This document shows positions 44,952 to 55,319 of a stretch of DNA of 64,000 nt, piece after piece (within the stretch, counting starts at the first letter, position 1; the number at the start of each line of letters is the position of its first letter). Origin of the DNA: Microbacterium psychrotolerans (GTDB taxonomy: Bacteria > Actinomycetota > Actinomycetes > Actinomycetales > Microbacteriaceae); the NCBI RefSeq assembly GCF_031085295.1, contig NZ_JAVFWO010000003.1, forward strand, positions 832,832 to 896,831, in the 5' to 3' direction. A model generated the notes under the pieces. The model ran no database searches and had not been told where the DNA came from. It saw only the letters and a program-made list of their open reading frames with translations. A program made the position numbers and the translations under genes.

Positions 44952-47756
44952 ATGATGGGCGGTATGCAGATCGGCCGCGTTCCCCTCGTCGGCCGGCAGG
45001 GCGATCTCGATGCCCTGCGCGACGAGATCGCCGCCGTCGGCTCGGAAGGGCGAGCCGTGGTGGTGTCGGGCGATGCCGGCATGGGGAAGACGCGCCTGCT
45101 GCGTGATTTCACCGAGTCGGTAGACGACGACGTCATCGTGCTGCGCGGCGCATCCGTGGACTCCGGGTCGGGCCCCGCGCCGCTCACCGCGATCACCGAT
45201 CTGCTGCGTGATCTGGTCGACGCGCTGGGAGTGGATGCCGTCCGCGAGGCCGCCGGACCCGCGGCCGACGCGCTGGGCGTGCTCGTGCCCGCGCTGGCGG
45301 AGAGTCCCGGCGACGCCGAGCGTCTGGCCGACGTCGTCGTCGAGACGTTCTCGCAGCTGGCGCGGACGCATCGCCTGGTGGTGATCATCGAGGACCTCCA
45401 CTGGTCCGACAGCACCACGTGCGAGATCGCGGCCCGCCTCGTCCGGCGTGCGGCGGCGCTGCCGCTGTTCGTGCTGCTGTCGTATCGCACCGATGACGTC
45501 GGGCGCGGTCATCCGCTGCGTCCGGTGCTCGCCGAGCTCGACCGTGGTCGTCTGCTCACTCATCGTCCGCTCGCACGCCTCAGCGCCGCCGAGGTCGGCG
45601 CGCTCGCCACGGCCGTGCACGGCGACACCCTCGCCGCCGAGGTGCTGCTGGACATCGCGGCCCGCAGCGACGGCATCCCGTTCTACGTCGAAGAGCTGGC
45701 GAGCTTCTCGGGCGAGCGGCTGCCGATATCTCTGCGCGACGTCCTTCTGCTGCGCTACGAGCGATTGGATGCCGAGGCGCGGCGTTTCACCCGGGTGCTG
45801 GCGACCGGCGGGGTCGAGGTGGCCGACCCGGTGCTCCGTGCCGTCTTCGAGGGCGAGGAGTCCGCCCTGGAGGCGGCGGTGCGCAGCGCCGTCGACGCGC
45901 AGGTCGTCGTGATCCGCGACGACGCGTACGCCTTCCGCCACGCCCTGATGCAGGAGGCGGTGTACGCCGAGCTCCTTCCCACCGAGCGCACGCGCCTGCA
46001 CACCGCGTACGCGGTGGCCCTCGAGGCGGCCGCGCCCACTGCGCGCGTGCTCGCCGACATCGCCCACCACTGGCGGGCCGCCCATGTGCCGGACCGGGCG
46101 CTGGCGGCCGCCGTAGCCGCGCAGCGCGCGGCCGGCGGCGCATCGGCGTGGTCGACCGCCGCCGAGGCGGGGGAGCGGGCCCTCGAGCTCTGGGATGCCG
46201 TGGCCGACGCCGAGACCGTCAGCGGGACGACGCGTGTGCAGCTGCTCCGCCGGACCTCTGCGGCGCTCGTGTCGGCGAACCGGAACGACCGAGCCCTCGC
46301 GTTCGCGCGTGAGGCGGTGGCTCTCTGGCCCGAGGAGGACGTCGTCGGTCGCGCCGACATGCTCGGCGACCTGGCGACGATCGAGTTCCAGGCCGGCGTG
46401 TCGGACGGCGTCGAGAGCATCGAGCAGGCGCTCGGAATCCTCGGGGACGATCCGCGCCACGACGTGCAGCGTGCCGGACTCCTCCTCAGCTCCGCGCGCG
46501 TTCACATGCTCAACGGGCGTCAGAGCCTCGGCACCGAGGTGGCGGCGCGTGCGCATGCCACCGCCGAACCGGCGGCCGCGGCGGGCGACAGCTTCGCTGC
46601 CGAGATCCTTGTGCAGGCGCTGCTGATCGCGGCGACCTGCCGGACGACCGCGGGCGACGCGGGCGGCCTGGCGCTGTTCGCGCAGGCCCGTGCCCAGGCG
46701 GGCGGCTTCGTCCGGGCGATGATGCGCTACTACATCAACTACTCCAACACGCTGATGCTGGTCGGCCGGTATGAGGAAGCAGTCGCCGTGGCGCGTGAGG
46801 GACACGAGTACGGGCGCACGCACGTCGCCGATCTCGGCCCGCTCGTGATGATCGAGGCCAACATGATCGAGGCGCACATCTACGCGGGCCGCCTGCGCGA
46901 GGCCGAGGAGCTCGGAGTCCTGCTCCCGATGGTCGAGCCGGGGCTGTACTCCGCCTTCCTCCGCGAGCGCCTGGTGTGCCTCGCGATCTGGCGCGGCCGC
47001 ATCGACGGCGCGGAGGCCGCGCTCGACGCTGCCCGCCGCGAGCTGGACATGTTCGGCGCCTACGAGTTCCAGACCCGCTTCGGCATGGCGTACGACCTCG
47101 GCGAGCTGGCGCTCGCCCGTGGCGACGCCCACGAGGCGCTGTCGCACGCGCGAGCCGCGTGGGAGACGCCCGCCGGCGGCGTGCTCGCGCTGCCGCTGAC
47201 GGCGGTCGCGGCGCGTGCCGTGGCGATGCTCCGCGAGCGAGGCGAGGATGCCGAGATCGAGCCGTATCGAGCCGTGCTCGCCTCCTTCGCCGACTGGCCA
47301 GTGACCCCGCTCTGGGCAGCCGTCTTCGCCGCCGAGCTCGGCGAGGGCTCATGGGCGCCGGCGGTGGAGGCGACCGGTCCCGCTTATATCCGGGCGTATG
47401 CCCGCGTGCGGCACGGCGAGGAGCTGCTCGCCGCGGGCGACCGCGCGGCGGCGCGTGAGGTCCTCGCGGCGGCAGCCGCGTACGCCGCCGAGCTCGGTGC
47501 GGACGGCCTGACCGCGCGCGCCCAGGACGTCATGACGGATGCCGGACTCGCCGGCGATGCGCCGCGATCGGTGCTGACCGCCCGCGAGGAGCAGGTGCTC
47601 GAGCTGGTCGCCGAGGGCCTCAGCAACGGACAGATCGCCGAGCGCCTGTACATCAGCGTGAAGACCGTGTCGGTGCACGTCTCGGCGATCCTGCGCAAGC
47701 TCGAGGCGCCGTCGCGCACCGCCGCCGCGGCGATCTACCGTCGCAGCGCCGCCTGA
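44952..47756 (+). CDS. Large LuxR-family (LAL-type) ATP-binding regulator
   Basis: 934 residues. The N-terminal AAA/STAND ATPase has Walker A 'VSGDAGMGKTRLLRDF' near residue 40 and Walker B 'LVVIIEDLHWSDSTTCEIAARL' near residue 148. About 500 residues of helical TPR-like repeats follow. The C-terminal LuxR HTH is 'LTAREEQVLELVAEGLSNGQIAERLYISVKTVSVHVSAILRKL' at about 877-920. LAL proteins are ATP-dependent activators sensing ligands through the middle part. The target is unknown; the convergent cys genes are one candidate but only by position. Confidence 0.93.
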   Translation: MMGGMQIGRVPLVGRQGDLDALRDEIAAVGSEGRAVVVSGDAGMGKTRLLRDFTESVDDDVIVLRGASVDSGSGPAPLTAITDLLRDLVDALGVDAVREAAGPAADALGVLVPALAESPGDAERLADVVVETFSQLARTHRLVVIIEDLHWSDSTTCEIAARLVRRAAALPLFVLLSYRTDDVGRGHPLRPVLAELDRGRLLTHRPLARLSAAEVGALATAVHGDTLAAEVLLDIAARSDGIPFYVEELASFSGERLPISLRDVLLLRYERLDAEARRFTRVLATGGVEVADPVLRAVFEGEESALEAAVRSAVDAQVVVIRDDAYAFRHALMQEAVYAELLPTERTRLHTAYAVALEAAAPTARVLADIAHHWRAAHVPDRALAAAVAAQRAAGGASAWSTAAEAGERALELWDAVADAETVSGTTRVQLLRRTSAALVSANRNDRALAFAREAVALWPEEDVVGRADMLGDLATIEFQAGVSDGVESIEQALGILGDDPRHDVQRAGLLLSSARVHMLNGRQSLGTEVAARAHATAEPAAAAGDSFAAEILVQALLIAATCRTTAGDAGGLALFAQARAQAGGFVRAMMRYYINYSNTLMLVGRYEEAVAVAREGHEYGRTHVADLGPLVMIEANMIEAHIYAGRLREAEELGVLLPMVEPGLYSAFLRERLVCLAIWRGRIDGAEAALDAARRELDMFGAYEFQTRFGMAYDLGELALARGDAHEALSHARAAWETPAGGVLALPLTAVAARAVAMLRERGEDAEIEPYRAVLASFADWPVTPLWAAVFAAELGEGSWAPAVEATGPAYIRAYARVRHGEELLAAGDRAAAREVLAAAAAYAAELGADGLTARAQDVMTDAGLAGDAPRSVLTAREEQVLELVAEGLSNGQIAERLYISVKTVSVHVSAILRKLEAPSRTAAAAIYRRSAA

Positions 47757-47820
47757 CGCTGCCCTGCCCGACGCGGCGCGCCTGACGCGGCATGCCGGAC
47801 GGGGCGCCGCCTGACGCGGT
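47748..47820 (+). repeat. Degenerate tandem repeat at the luxR 3' end
   Basis: CGCCGCCTGACGC at the luxR stop recurs in close form at about 47778-47790 and 47807-47819, spaced by roughly 30 bases. The last copy forms one arm of the following hairpin. Confidence 0.5.
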
Positions 47821-47846
47821 ATCCGCTATCCGCGGCTCCGCGTCAG
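47811..47846. terminator. Stem-loop between the LuxR gene and cysE
   Basis: CTGACGCGG (47811-47819) and CCGCGTCAG (47838-47846) form a perfect 9-base stem. The right arm covers the cysE stop codon. Its place between two convergent genes suggests termination in both directions. Confidence 0.6.
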
Positions 47847-48427
47847 ATGTGGTACTCGGGCGTCGTCAGCAGCGCGCGGGTGTCGTCGCCGGCGCGGCGG
47901 GCGCGCGGCTTCGCCGGCACGCCGACCAGCACCGAGTCGGCGGGCGCGTCCTTGGTGACGACGGCGTTGGCTCCGACGACGGACCCCGCGCCGATCGTGA
48001 TGGGTCCGAGGATCTTCGCACCCGCGCCGACCGCGACCCCCTCCTCGATGGTGGGGTGCCGCTTGCCGCCTTCGCGCTGGCGTCCGCCGAGCGTGACGCC
48101 GTGGTAGAGCATGACGTCGTCGCCGACCTCGGCGGTCTCGCCGATCACGACGCCCATGCCGTGGTCGATGAAGAACCGGCGGCCGATGGTGGCGCCGGGG
48201 TGGATCTCGATGCCGGTGAGCCAGCGCGTGACCTGCGACCCGGCGCGGGCGATGAACCGCACGTCGCGCGTCCACAGCGCGTGCCACACGCGGTGCGCCC
48301 AGATGGCGTGCAGGCCCGGGTACAGCACGGCGATCTCGAGGCCGCCGCGCGCCGCGGGGTCGCGCAGCTTCGCTGCGGCGACGTCCTCGCGCACGCGCGC
48401 GACGAATCCGATGCGCTCGTCGGTCAT
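47843..48427 (-). CDS. cysE: Serine O-acetyltransferase
   Basis: Acetylates serine for cysteine synthase. The ATG at 48427 overlaps the cysK stop (ATGA); 194 residues, the short EpsC/CysE type. A helical N-terminus is followed by left-handed beta-helix hexapeptides: '[44 protein letters not shown]', with catalytic His residues, and '[27 protein letters not shown]'. It ends 'LLTTPEYHI'; a terminal Ile is the residue that inserts into the CysK active site to form the cysteine synthase complex. Confidence 0.96.
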   Translation of the reverse strand: MTDERIGFVARVREDVAAAKLRDPAARGGLEIAVLYPGLHAIWAHRVWHALWTRDVRFIARAGSQVTRWLTGIEIHPGATIGRRFFIDHGMGVVIGETAEVGDDVMLYHGVTLGGRQREGGKRHPTIEEGVAVGAGAKILGPITIGAGSVVGANAVVTKDAPADSVLVGVPAKPRARRAGDDTRALLTTPEYHI

Positions 48428-49377
48428 TTCGACTCCTCCTCGGGGTCGCGCAGGTGCGCATACAGTGCGGTCGACAGGTAGCGCTCGCCCGAGTCGGGCA
48501 CGATCACGACGATGCGCTGACCGGCCGCCTCGGGGCGCGCCGCGATCTGCAGCGCCGCCCACACGGCGGCGCCCGCCGACATCCCGGCGAGGATGCCTTC
48601 GCGGGTGGCGAGCTCGCGCGCGACGCGGATCGCGTCGTCGAACTCGACGTCGAAGATCTCGTCGACGACCGATCGGTCGAGCACATCGGGGACGAAGTTC
48701 GGGCCGATGCCCTGGATGCGGTGGCCGCCCGCGCGGCCCTCGGTGAGCACGGGGGAGTCCTTCGGCTCTACGAGGACGATCTTGACGGCGGGGTTGCGTT
48801 CCTTGAGCACCTGACCGACGCCGGTGATCGTGCCGCCCGTGCCCGAGCCCGCGACGAACCAGTCGACGCGGCCGTCGGTGTCGCGCCAGATCTCCTCGGC
48901 CGTGGTGCTGCGGTGGATCGCCGCGTTCGCCTCGTGCTCGAACTGGCGGGCGAGGATCGCTCCGGGCGTCTCGTCCACGATGCGCTTGGCGGCGTCGACC
49001 GCCTCCGTCATGCCCTTGTACGGGTCGGTCAGCACGAGCTCGGCGCCGAAGGCCTTCAGGAGCGTCCGACGCTCCTTCGACATGGAGGCGGGCATCGTGA
49101 GGATGACCTTGTAGCCGCGGGCGGCGCCGATGAGAGCGAGCGCGATCCCGGTGTTGCCGCTGGTGGATTCGACGATCGTCCCGCCCGGCTGCAGTTCCCC
49201 GGCCGCCTCGGCGGCCTCGACGAGGGCGTAGCCGAGACGGTCCTTGACCGACGAGCCGGGGTTGTAGAACTCCAGCTTGGCGAGCACCTCCGCGCCGAGG
49301 CCCTCCGTGAGCGCGTGGAGGCGCACGAGCGGGGTCTCACCGAACGCGGTGGTGATGTCGGGATGGATGCCGGGCAC
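48424..49377 (-). CDS. cysK: Cysteine synthase, second copy (CysK-type)
   Basis: 317 residues from a GTG behind GAGGAG. PLP-dependent beta-replacement of O-acetylserine with sulfide. The PLP lysine is in '[12 protein letters not shown]' near residue 43, the substrate loop is '[11 protein letters not shown]', the phosphate loop '[16 protein letters not shown]' and the C-terminal serine site '[12 protein letters not shown]'. It aligns without gaps to the upstream copy at roughly two-thirds identity. The substrate-facing region differs little, so both may be true CysK. cysE overlaps its end. Confidence 0.93.
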   Translation of the reverse strand: MPGIHPDITTAFGETPLVRLHALTEGLGAEVLAKLEFYNPGSSVKDRLGYALVEAAEAAGELQPGGTIVESTSGNTGIALALIGAARGYKVILTMPASMSKERRTLLKAFGAELVLTDPYKGMTEAVDAAKRIVDETPGAILARQFEHEANAAIHRSTTAEEIWRDTDGRVDWFVAGSGTGGTITGVGQVLKERNPAVKIVLVEPKDSPVLTEGRAGGHRIQGIGPNFVPDVLDRSVVDEIFDVEFDDAIRVARELATREGILAGMSAGAAVWAALQIAARPEAAGQRIVVIVPDSGERYLSTALYAHLRDPEEESK

Positions 49378-49414
49378 GTGGTGCTCCTCGGTTCGGGCGG
49401 CGTGGGAAGACGGC

Positions 49415-49461
49415 GACGGCGCGCCGGCGCCCGAACGGGTCGGGGTGGCCGGCGCGCCGTC
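49415..49461 (-). terminator. Long inverted repeat between the two cysK copies
   Basis: A perfect 14-base stem (49415-49428 and 49448-49461) with a 19-base loop fills most of the 92-base gap between the copies. It begins 9 bases past the stop of the first cysK. It could terminate or attenuate read-through, or protect the mRNA end, setting different levels for the two enzymes. Confidence 0.7.
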
Positions 49462-49469
49462 GTGACGTG

Positions 49470-50408
49470 TCAATCTTCGCGCAGATCCTCGAACAGCGCG
49501 GTCGACAGGTAGCGCTCGCCGAAGGACGGGATGATGACGACGATGTTCTTGCCCTCCGCCTCGGGACGGGCGGCGACCTGCAGCGCGGCCCAGATCGCCG
49601 CACCCGACGAGATGCCGACGAGGATGCCGTCCTTCTCGCCGACCGCGCGCGCGGTGGAGATGGCGTCGGGGAACTCGACGTCGATGACCTCGTCGATCAC
49701 GCTCTGGTCGAGGATCTCGGGGACGAAGTTCGGCCCGATGCCCTGGATCTTGTGCGGCCCGGGGGTGCCCTTGGTCAGCAGCGGGGAGTCGGCCGGCTCG
49801 ACGGCGATCACCTTGGCGCCGGGCACGCGGTCCTTGAGAACCTGGCCGACGCCGGTGATCGTGCCGCCGGTGCCGATGCCGGCGACGAAGTAGTCGATCT
49901 GGCCGTCGGTGTCGCGGAGGATCTCCTCGGCAGTGGTCTCGCGGTGGATGCGGGGGTTCGCCTCGTTCTCGAACTGCTTGGCGAGAACGGCTCCCGGGAT
50001 CTCGGCGACGAGCTCCTCGGCCTTGGCGACGGCGCCCTTCATGCCGCCGGCGGGGTCGGTGAGCACGAGCTCCGCGCCGTAGCCCTTCAGGAGCAGCCGG
50101 CGCTCGACGGACATCGACGAGGGCATGGCGAGCACGACGCGGTAGCCGCGGGCGGCGCCGACCATCGCGAGCGCGATGCCGGTGTTGCCGCTGGTGGCCT
50201 CGACGATCGTGCCACCGGGCTGCAGCTGTCCGGATGCTTCGGCGGCGTCGACGATGGCGATGCCGAGGCGGTCCTTCACGCTGGAGGCCGGGTTGTAGAA
50301 CTCGAGCTTCGCCAGCACGTTCCCGCCGACACCCTCCGCGACGCGGTTCAGGCGCACGAGCGGCGTGTTGCCGAAGGCGGAGGTGATATCGGGATGAATG
50401 CCGGTCAT
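49470..50408 (-). CDS. cysK: Cysteine synthase, first copy (CysK)
   Basis: 312 residues, first gene of the cysK-cysK-cysE run. The PLP lysine is in '[12 protein letters not shown]' near residue 44, the substrate loop is '[13 protein letters not shown]', the phosphate loop '[16 protein letters not shown]' and the end '[18 protein letters not shown]'. The last serine-site motif reads [10 protein letters not shown], as in most actinobacterial CysK. A -10-like TAGGCT lies about 36 bases upstream on its strand. GAAAGG precedes the ATG. Confidence 0.95.
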   Translation of the reverse strand: MTGIHPDITSAFGNTPLVRLNRVAEGVGGNVLAKLEFYNPASSVKDRLGIAIVDAAEASGQLQPGGTIVEATSGNTGIALAMVGAARGYRVVLAMPSSMSVERRLLLKGYGAELVLTDPAGGMKGAVAKAEELVAEIPGAVLAKQFENEANPRIHRETTAEEILRDTDGQIDYFVAGIGTGGTITGVGQVLKDRVPGAKVIAVEPADSPLLTKGTPGPHKIQGIGPNFVPEILDQSVIDEVIDVEFPDAISTARAVGEKDGILVGISSGAAIWAALQVAARPEAEGKNIVVIIPSFGERYLSTALFEDLRED

Positions 50409-50609
50409 GTCGGGGCCTTTCGCGGGTCACGGCTGGTCGAGCAACAGCCTAGGGGGCGCGTTTTCGTGTGAGTCCTTCTGTGACGAAAGCCTGGTCGTGC
50501 CCGAGTACCCTTGCGCGCCGGCGAACAGGTGATGCCCCGTCCGCGGGCCGGGGCGAGTGGGCCTGACGGGCCGGGCGCGCCCGGGGTCGGCCCTAAAGTG
50601 GATGCGGTC

Positions 50610-51488
50610 ATGGCTTCTCCCGACGATTCCCCCTTCCTCTCCGATTCGCTCGCGCGTGCGACTGCGCGGCTAGCCGCCGCCGGCATCGCCGACCCCGCCG
50701 TCGACGCGGAGCTGCTGGCCGCTTTCGTCCTCCGCGTCGGTCGCGGGGGAGTGCAGGCCGCCGCCTTCCGCGGCGACGCGATCGCCGCGGCGGATCAGCG
50801 CCGGCTCGAGGAGCTGGTCGCGCGTCGTGCCACGCGCGAGCCGCTGCAGCACATCACCGGGTCAGCGCCCTTCCGTCACCTCGAGCTGCGTGTCGGCCCC
50901 GGCGTCTTCGTGCCACGCCCCGAGACGGAGATCGTCGCCCAGCTGGCGATCGACGCGCTGCGGGGTGCTGCGTCCCCGTCTCCGATCGCCGTCGATCTCG
51001 GCACCGGCAGCGGCGCGATCGCGCTCGCGATGGCGACAGAGGTGCCGCACGCGCGGGTCTTCGCCGCCGAGAACTCCGTCGACGCGTACGTGTGGACGAA
51101 GGAGAACTTCGCGCAGGTGGGCGCCGACAACGCCACCCTCGCGTTCATCGACCTCGCCCACGCCTTTCCCGAGCTGGACGGAACCGTGTCGGTGGTCGCC
51201 TCCAATCCGCCGTACGTTCCGGATGCCGCCATCCCGCGCGACCCGGAGGTGCGGTTCTTCGACCCGCCGGCTGCGCTCTACGGGGGAGAGGACGGCCTCG
51301 ACGTCGTCCGCGTGCTCAGCCGCGTGGGCCTGCGCCTCGCCCACCCCGGCGGCACGATCGTGATCGAGCACGGCGAATGGCAGGGCGAGGCGATCCGCGG
51401 GATCCTCGCCGCAGACGGGTGGCGCGCGACCGCGACCCACCCCGATCTGACGATGCGCGACCGCGCCACGACGGCCCTGCGACCCTGA
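50610..51488 (+). CDS. prmC: Release-factor glutamine methyltransferase
   Basis: Methylates the GGQ glutamine of release factors. 292 residues from the ATG at 50610 (a GTG at 50599 is possible). A helical N-domain is followed by 'VGPGVFVPRPETEIVAQLAID', the SAM site 'IAVDLGTGSGAIALAMATEVP' near residue 130, and the substrate motif 'VVASNPPYVPD' near residue 205. In this lineage prmC usually follows prfA; here it heads the prmC-tsaC-tagO run. Confidence 0.96.
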   Translation: MASPDDSPFLSDSLARATARLAAAGIADPAVDAELLAAFVLRVGRGGVQAAAFRGDAIAAADQRRLEELVARRATREPLQHITGSAPFRHLELRVGPGVFVPRPETEIVAQLAIDALRGAASPSPIAVDLGTGSGAIALAMATEVPHARVFAAENSVDAYVWTKENFAQVGADNATLAFIDLAHAFPELDGTVSVVASNPPYVPDAAIPRDPEVRFFDPPAALYGGEDGLDVVRVLSRVGLRLAHPGGTIVIEHGEWQGEAIRGILAADGWRATATHPDLTMRDRATTALRP

Positions 51489-51587
51489 CCGCGCGACCTT
51501 CGCGACGCCGCCCGCGTCGTCGTCGTGACCGCCGACCCCGGACGGGTCATGGGGTCGACGCCGCTCGCAATTAGACTGGCGGGCGAC

Positions 51588-52364
51588 ATGTCCCCCATCT
51601 TCGACTGCCGTGACGAGGCGCAGCTGCTCACCGGCATGCGCCAGGCGCGCCAGGCCATCGCCCGCGGCGAGCTCGTCGTCATCCCCACCGATACCGTCTA
51701 CGGCGTCGCCGCCGACGCCTTCGACCACCAGGCCGTGGCCCGTCTGCTGGCCGCCAAGGGACGCGGGCGCCAGTCGCCGCCCCCGGTGCTCGTCGCCGGT
51801 GTCACGACGCTCCGCGCACTCGTCGCGGAGGTTCCCGAGCCGATCGAGCGCCTCGTCGAGGAGTTCTGGCCGGGCGGACTGACCATCGTGCTGCCCGCGC
51901 AGCCGTCCCTGTCGTGGGACCTCGGCGAGACGCGCGGCACGGTCGCGGTGCGCATGCCCGCGCACCGCATCGCCCTCGAGCTCCTCGAGGAGACCGGGCC
52001 GCTCGCCGTGTCGAGCGCCAACCTCACCGGCATGGCTGCCGGCATCACCGCCGAGGACGCGCAGGGGATGCTGCAGGACAGCGTCGCCGTCTACCTCGGC
52101 GACGGGCCCTCGAAGACCGGCATCCCGTCGACGATCATCGACGCCACGAGCCTCATCGGCGGCCCCGAGCCACGGGTGCGGGTGCTCCGCGAGGGCGCGG
52201 TGAGCCGCGCGCAGCTGCGCGACGTGCTCGGCGACCTGCTCGAGCCCGACCCGGGCTCTGATGAGGAGGGCATCCCGGTCTCCGCACCCGACTCCGGTGA
52301 CGCTTCAGGAAGCGATACGGCCGCCGCGGACGCGCCTGAGGCATCGGAGCCCGGCAGCTCGTGA
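51588..52364 (+). CDS. tsaC: L-threonylcarbamoyladenylate synthase
   Basis: Makes threonylcarbamoyl-AMP for t6A37 of tRNA. 258 residues. 'LVVIPTDTVYGVAADAFDHQAVARLLAAKGRGRQSPPPVLV' is the YrdC core, then 'WPGGLTIVLPAQ', 'TVAVRMPAHRIALELL' and 'LAVSSANLTG'. The acidic Ser/Asp-rich tail of about 45 residues replaces the Sua5 domain and is probably disordered. TAGACT (51572-51577) ends 10 bases before the ATG and no ribosome-binding site is seen. The next gene overlaps its stop. Confidence 0.95.
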   Translation: MSPIFDCRDEAQLLTGMRQARQAIARGELVVIPTDTVYGVAADAFDHQAVARLLAAKGRGRQSPPPVLVAGVTTLRALVAEVPEPIERLVEEFWPGGLTIVLPAQPSLSWDLGETRGTVAVRMPAHRIALELLEETGPLAVSSANLTGMAAGITAEDAQGMLQDSVAVYLGDGPSKTGIPSTIIDATSLIGGPEPRVRVLREGAVSRAQLRDVLGDLLEPDPGSDEEGIPVSAPDSGDASGSDTAAADAPEASEPGSS

Positions 52365-53563
52365 AGCAATACGTCTTCACGATCCTCCTCACGGCGGCGG
52401 TCACCTTCGTCCTGTCGTGGGCGGTCTGGCGACTGAGCCTCCGGTACAAGCTGTATCCCGGCATCCGCGAACGCGACGTCCACAAGACGCCGACGCCGCG
52501 TCTGGGCGGCATCGCGATGTTCCTGGGCGTGCTGGCCGCTTTCGCGGTGTCGTCGCAGCATCCCTACTTCTCCATCGTCTGGGCGCATCCCGAGCAGATG
52601 TACGCGCTGCTCGGCGCGACGGCGCTCATCGTGGTGGTCGGGGTTCTCGACGACCTGTGGGACCTCGACTGGATGATCAAGCTCGGCGCGCAGTTCCTCG
52701 CCGCCGGGGTCATCGCGTGGTTCGGTCAGCTGCAGATATACACGCTGCCGCTCGGCGGCATGGCCATCTTCTCCAGCTGGGCGAGCTTCACCCTGACGGT
52801 GTTCTCCATCGTCGTCGTCATGAACGCCGTCAACTTCATCGACGGCCTCGACGGCCTCGTCGCCGGTGTCTGCCTGATCGCCAACACGGTCTTCTTCGCT
52901 TACTCCTACATGGTGTTCCGCGACATCGGCTCGAGCACCTACTTCACGCTGTCCTCGCTCATCGCCGCAGTCCTCATCGGCGCCTGCATCGGCTTCCTCC
53001 CGCTGAACTGGAGTCCCGCGCGGCTGTTCATGGGGGACGCCGGCGCCCTCATGCTGGGGCTGCTCATGGCGTGCTCGGCCATCTCGATCACCGGCAACTT
53101 CGATCCCGCCATGATCGCCGACAACGACGCGTTCGGCCGGTCCCAGCTGCTCGGTGCGTTCATCCCGATCCTCCTGCCCGTCGTCGTGGTGCTGCTGCCG
53201 CTGCTGGACTTCGGCCTCGCGGTGGTGCGGCGCATGAGCCGAGGCAAGTCGCCGTTCTCGCCCGACCGCAAGCACCTGCACCACCGCATGCTCGACATGG
53301 GGCACACCGACCGCGACGCCGTGCTCATCTTCTACGCCTGGACCGCGCTGGTCAGCCTGTCCGTGCTGCTCATGTACATCGGCACGACCCTCGAATGGCC
53401 GGGCGACTACCTCCTCGGCGCGCTCTACGGCGTGGTCGGCATCGCCGCGTGCCTCGTCGTGACCTTCCTTCCCTCCCGACGCCGCGCTCCGCACGCGGCG
53501 TCGGCGCACACGCCACCCGAACCGCAGCCCGATCCTGCGCCCGCCCAGGAGGACGCCCGATGA
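52361..53563 (+). CDS. Polyprenyl-phosphate GlcNAc-1-phosphate transferase (WecA/TagO, MraY family)
   Basis: 400 residues from a GTG that overlaps the tsaC stop. About eleven membrane helices. The motifs are 'RDVHKTPTPRLGGIAMFLGV', 'VVGVLDDLWDLDWMIKLGAQ' (DDxxD), 'MNAVNFIDGLDGLVAGV', 'RLFMGDAGALMLGLL' and 'SPDRKHLHHRMLDMGHTDRDAV'. The HLHHR motif marks the WecA/TagO/Rv1302 branch, which starts cell-wall linkage or polysaccharide synthesis on decaprenyl phosphate. The C-terminal tail is Pro-rich. Confidence 0.93.
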   Translation: MKQYVFTILLTAAVTFVLSWAVWRLSLRYKLYPGIRERDVHKTPTPRLGGIAMFLGVLAAFAVSSQHPYFSIVWAHPEQMYALLGATALIVVVGVLDDLWDLDWMIKLGAQFLAAGVIAWFGQLQIYTLPLGGMAIFSSWASFTLTVFSIVVVMNAVNFIDGLDGLVAGVCLIANTVFFAYSYMVFRDIGSSTYFTLSSLIAAVLIGACIGFLPLNWSPARLFMGDAGALMLGLLMACSAISITGNFDPAMIADNDAFGRSQLLGAFIPILLPVVVVLLPLLDFGLAVVRRMSRGKSPFSPDRKHLHHRMLDMGHTDRDAVLIFYAWTALVSLSVLLMYIGTTLEWPGDYLLGALYGVVGIAACLVVTFLPSRRRAPHAASAHTPPEPQPDPAPAQEDAR

Positions 53564-54048
53564 GCGCCACCCCCATCTCCAGCACCCCGATCCTGCGCAC
53601 CGTTCTGGTGTGGTCCGGGACGGTGACGGCGATCCTCGCGGTCGTCGGCGCCGTCGTCGGATTCCTCGTGGCGGGCGCGGACGGTCTGTGGAGCGCCCTC
53701 GCCGGTGTGCTCATCGCGGCCCTTTTCCTCGGAATCACCGCTGCCAGCATCCTGATCGCCAACCGGTGGTTCGGCGACGCGCTCTACGTGCCGATCTTCT
53801 TCGGCATCGTCCTGGGCGGATGGATCCTGAAGTTCGCCGTGTTCCTCATCGCGCTCTTCGTGCTGCGCGACCAGCCCTGGATCGTGGGCCCGGTGTTCTT
53901 CCTCGCGCTCGTCGCGAGCGTGCTGGCATCGCTCGTCATCGACGTCGTCGTCCTCATGAGGATGAGGGTGCCGCACGTGAGCGATGTGGAGCTTCCGACC
54001 GACGCGGATGCCGGCGACCGACGGGACGACGCCCCCGGCGCGTCCTGA
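53560..54048 (+). CDS. Four-helix membrane protein, AtpI-like
   Basis: 162 residues, overlapping the preceding gene by four bases. Four hydrophobic helices, with 'GVLIAALFLGITAASILIANRWFGDALYVPIFFGIVLGGWILKFAVFLIALFVL' in the centre and an acidic tail. Its place directly before atpB, and its size, match the AtpI-like proteins of Actinobacteria, which help assemble the c-ring or carry magnesium. The role is inferred from position. Confidence 0.8.
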   Translation: MSATPISSTPILRTVLVWSGTVTAILAVVGAVVGFLVAGADGLWSALAGVLIAALFLGITAASILIANRWFGDALYVPIFFGIVLGGWILKFAVFLIALFVLRDQPWIVGPVFFLALVASVLASLVIDVVVLMRMRVPHVSDVELPTDADAGDRRDDAPGAS

Positions 54049-54065
54049 GCCTTGCCGCTCGCGGA

Positions 54066-54093
54066 TTCAGCGTGCTCACAAGTTTGATAGGCT
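54066..54093 (+). promoter_or_regulatory. Candidate promoter of the ATP synthase operon
   Basis: TTCAGC (54066-54071), 16 bases, then TAGGCT (54088-54093), in the 200-base gap before atpB. The -10 fits the TAGNCT form seen before several other genes here; the -35 is weak. Confidence 0.45.
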
Positions 54094-54248
54094 GAACGAG
54101 CGCCCGCCCGCTCGCCTTGTGAGCGCTTGCGGAGTGACGCTCACCGACCATCGTCGCAACGGTCTTTACCGGTGCCCCGAAGCTGGAGCCAGCGCTGTCT
54201 ATACATGCTGCGACCCTGATCGCCCCCTTTGCCGCGGACGAACCGCCC

Positions 54249-55290
<1,042 letters not shown>

Positions 55291-55319
55291 TCGCCGATAC
55301 ACAGTCCTAAGGAGACAGG

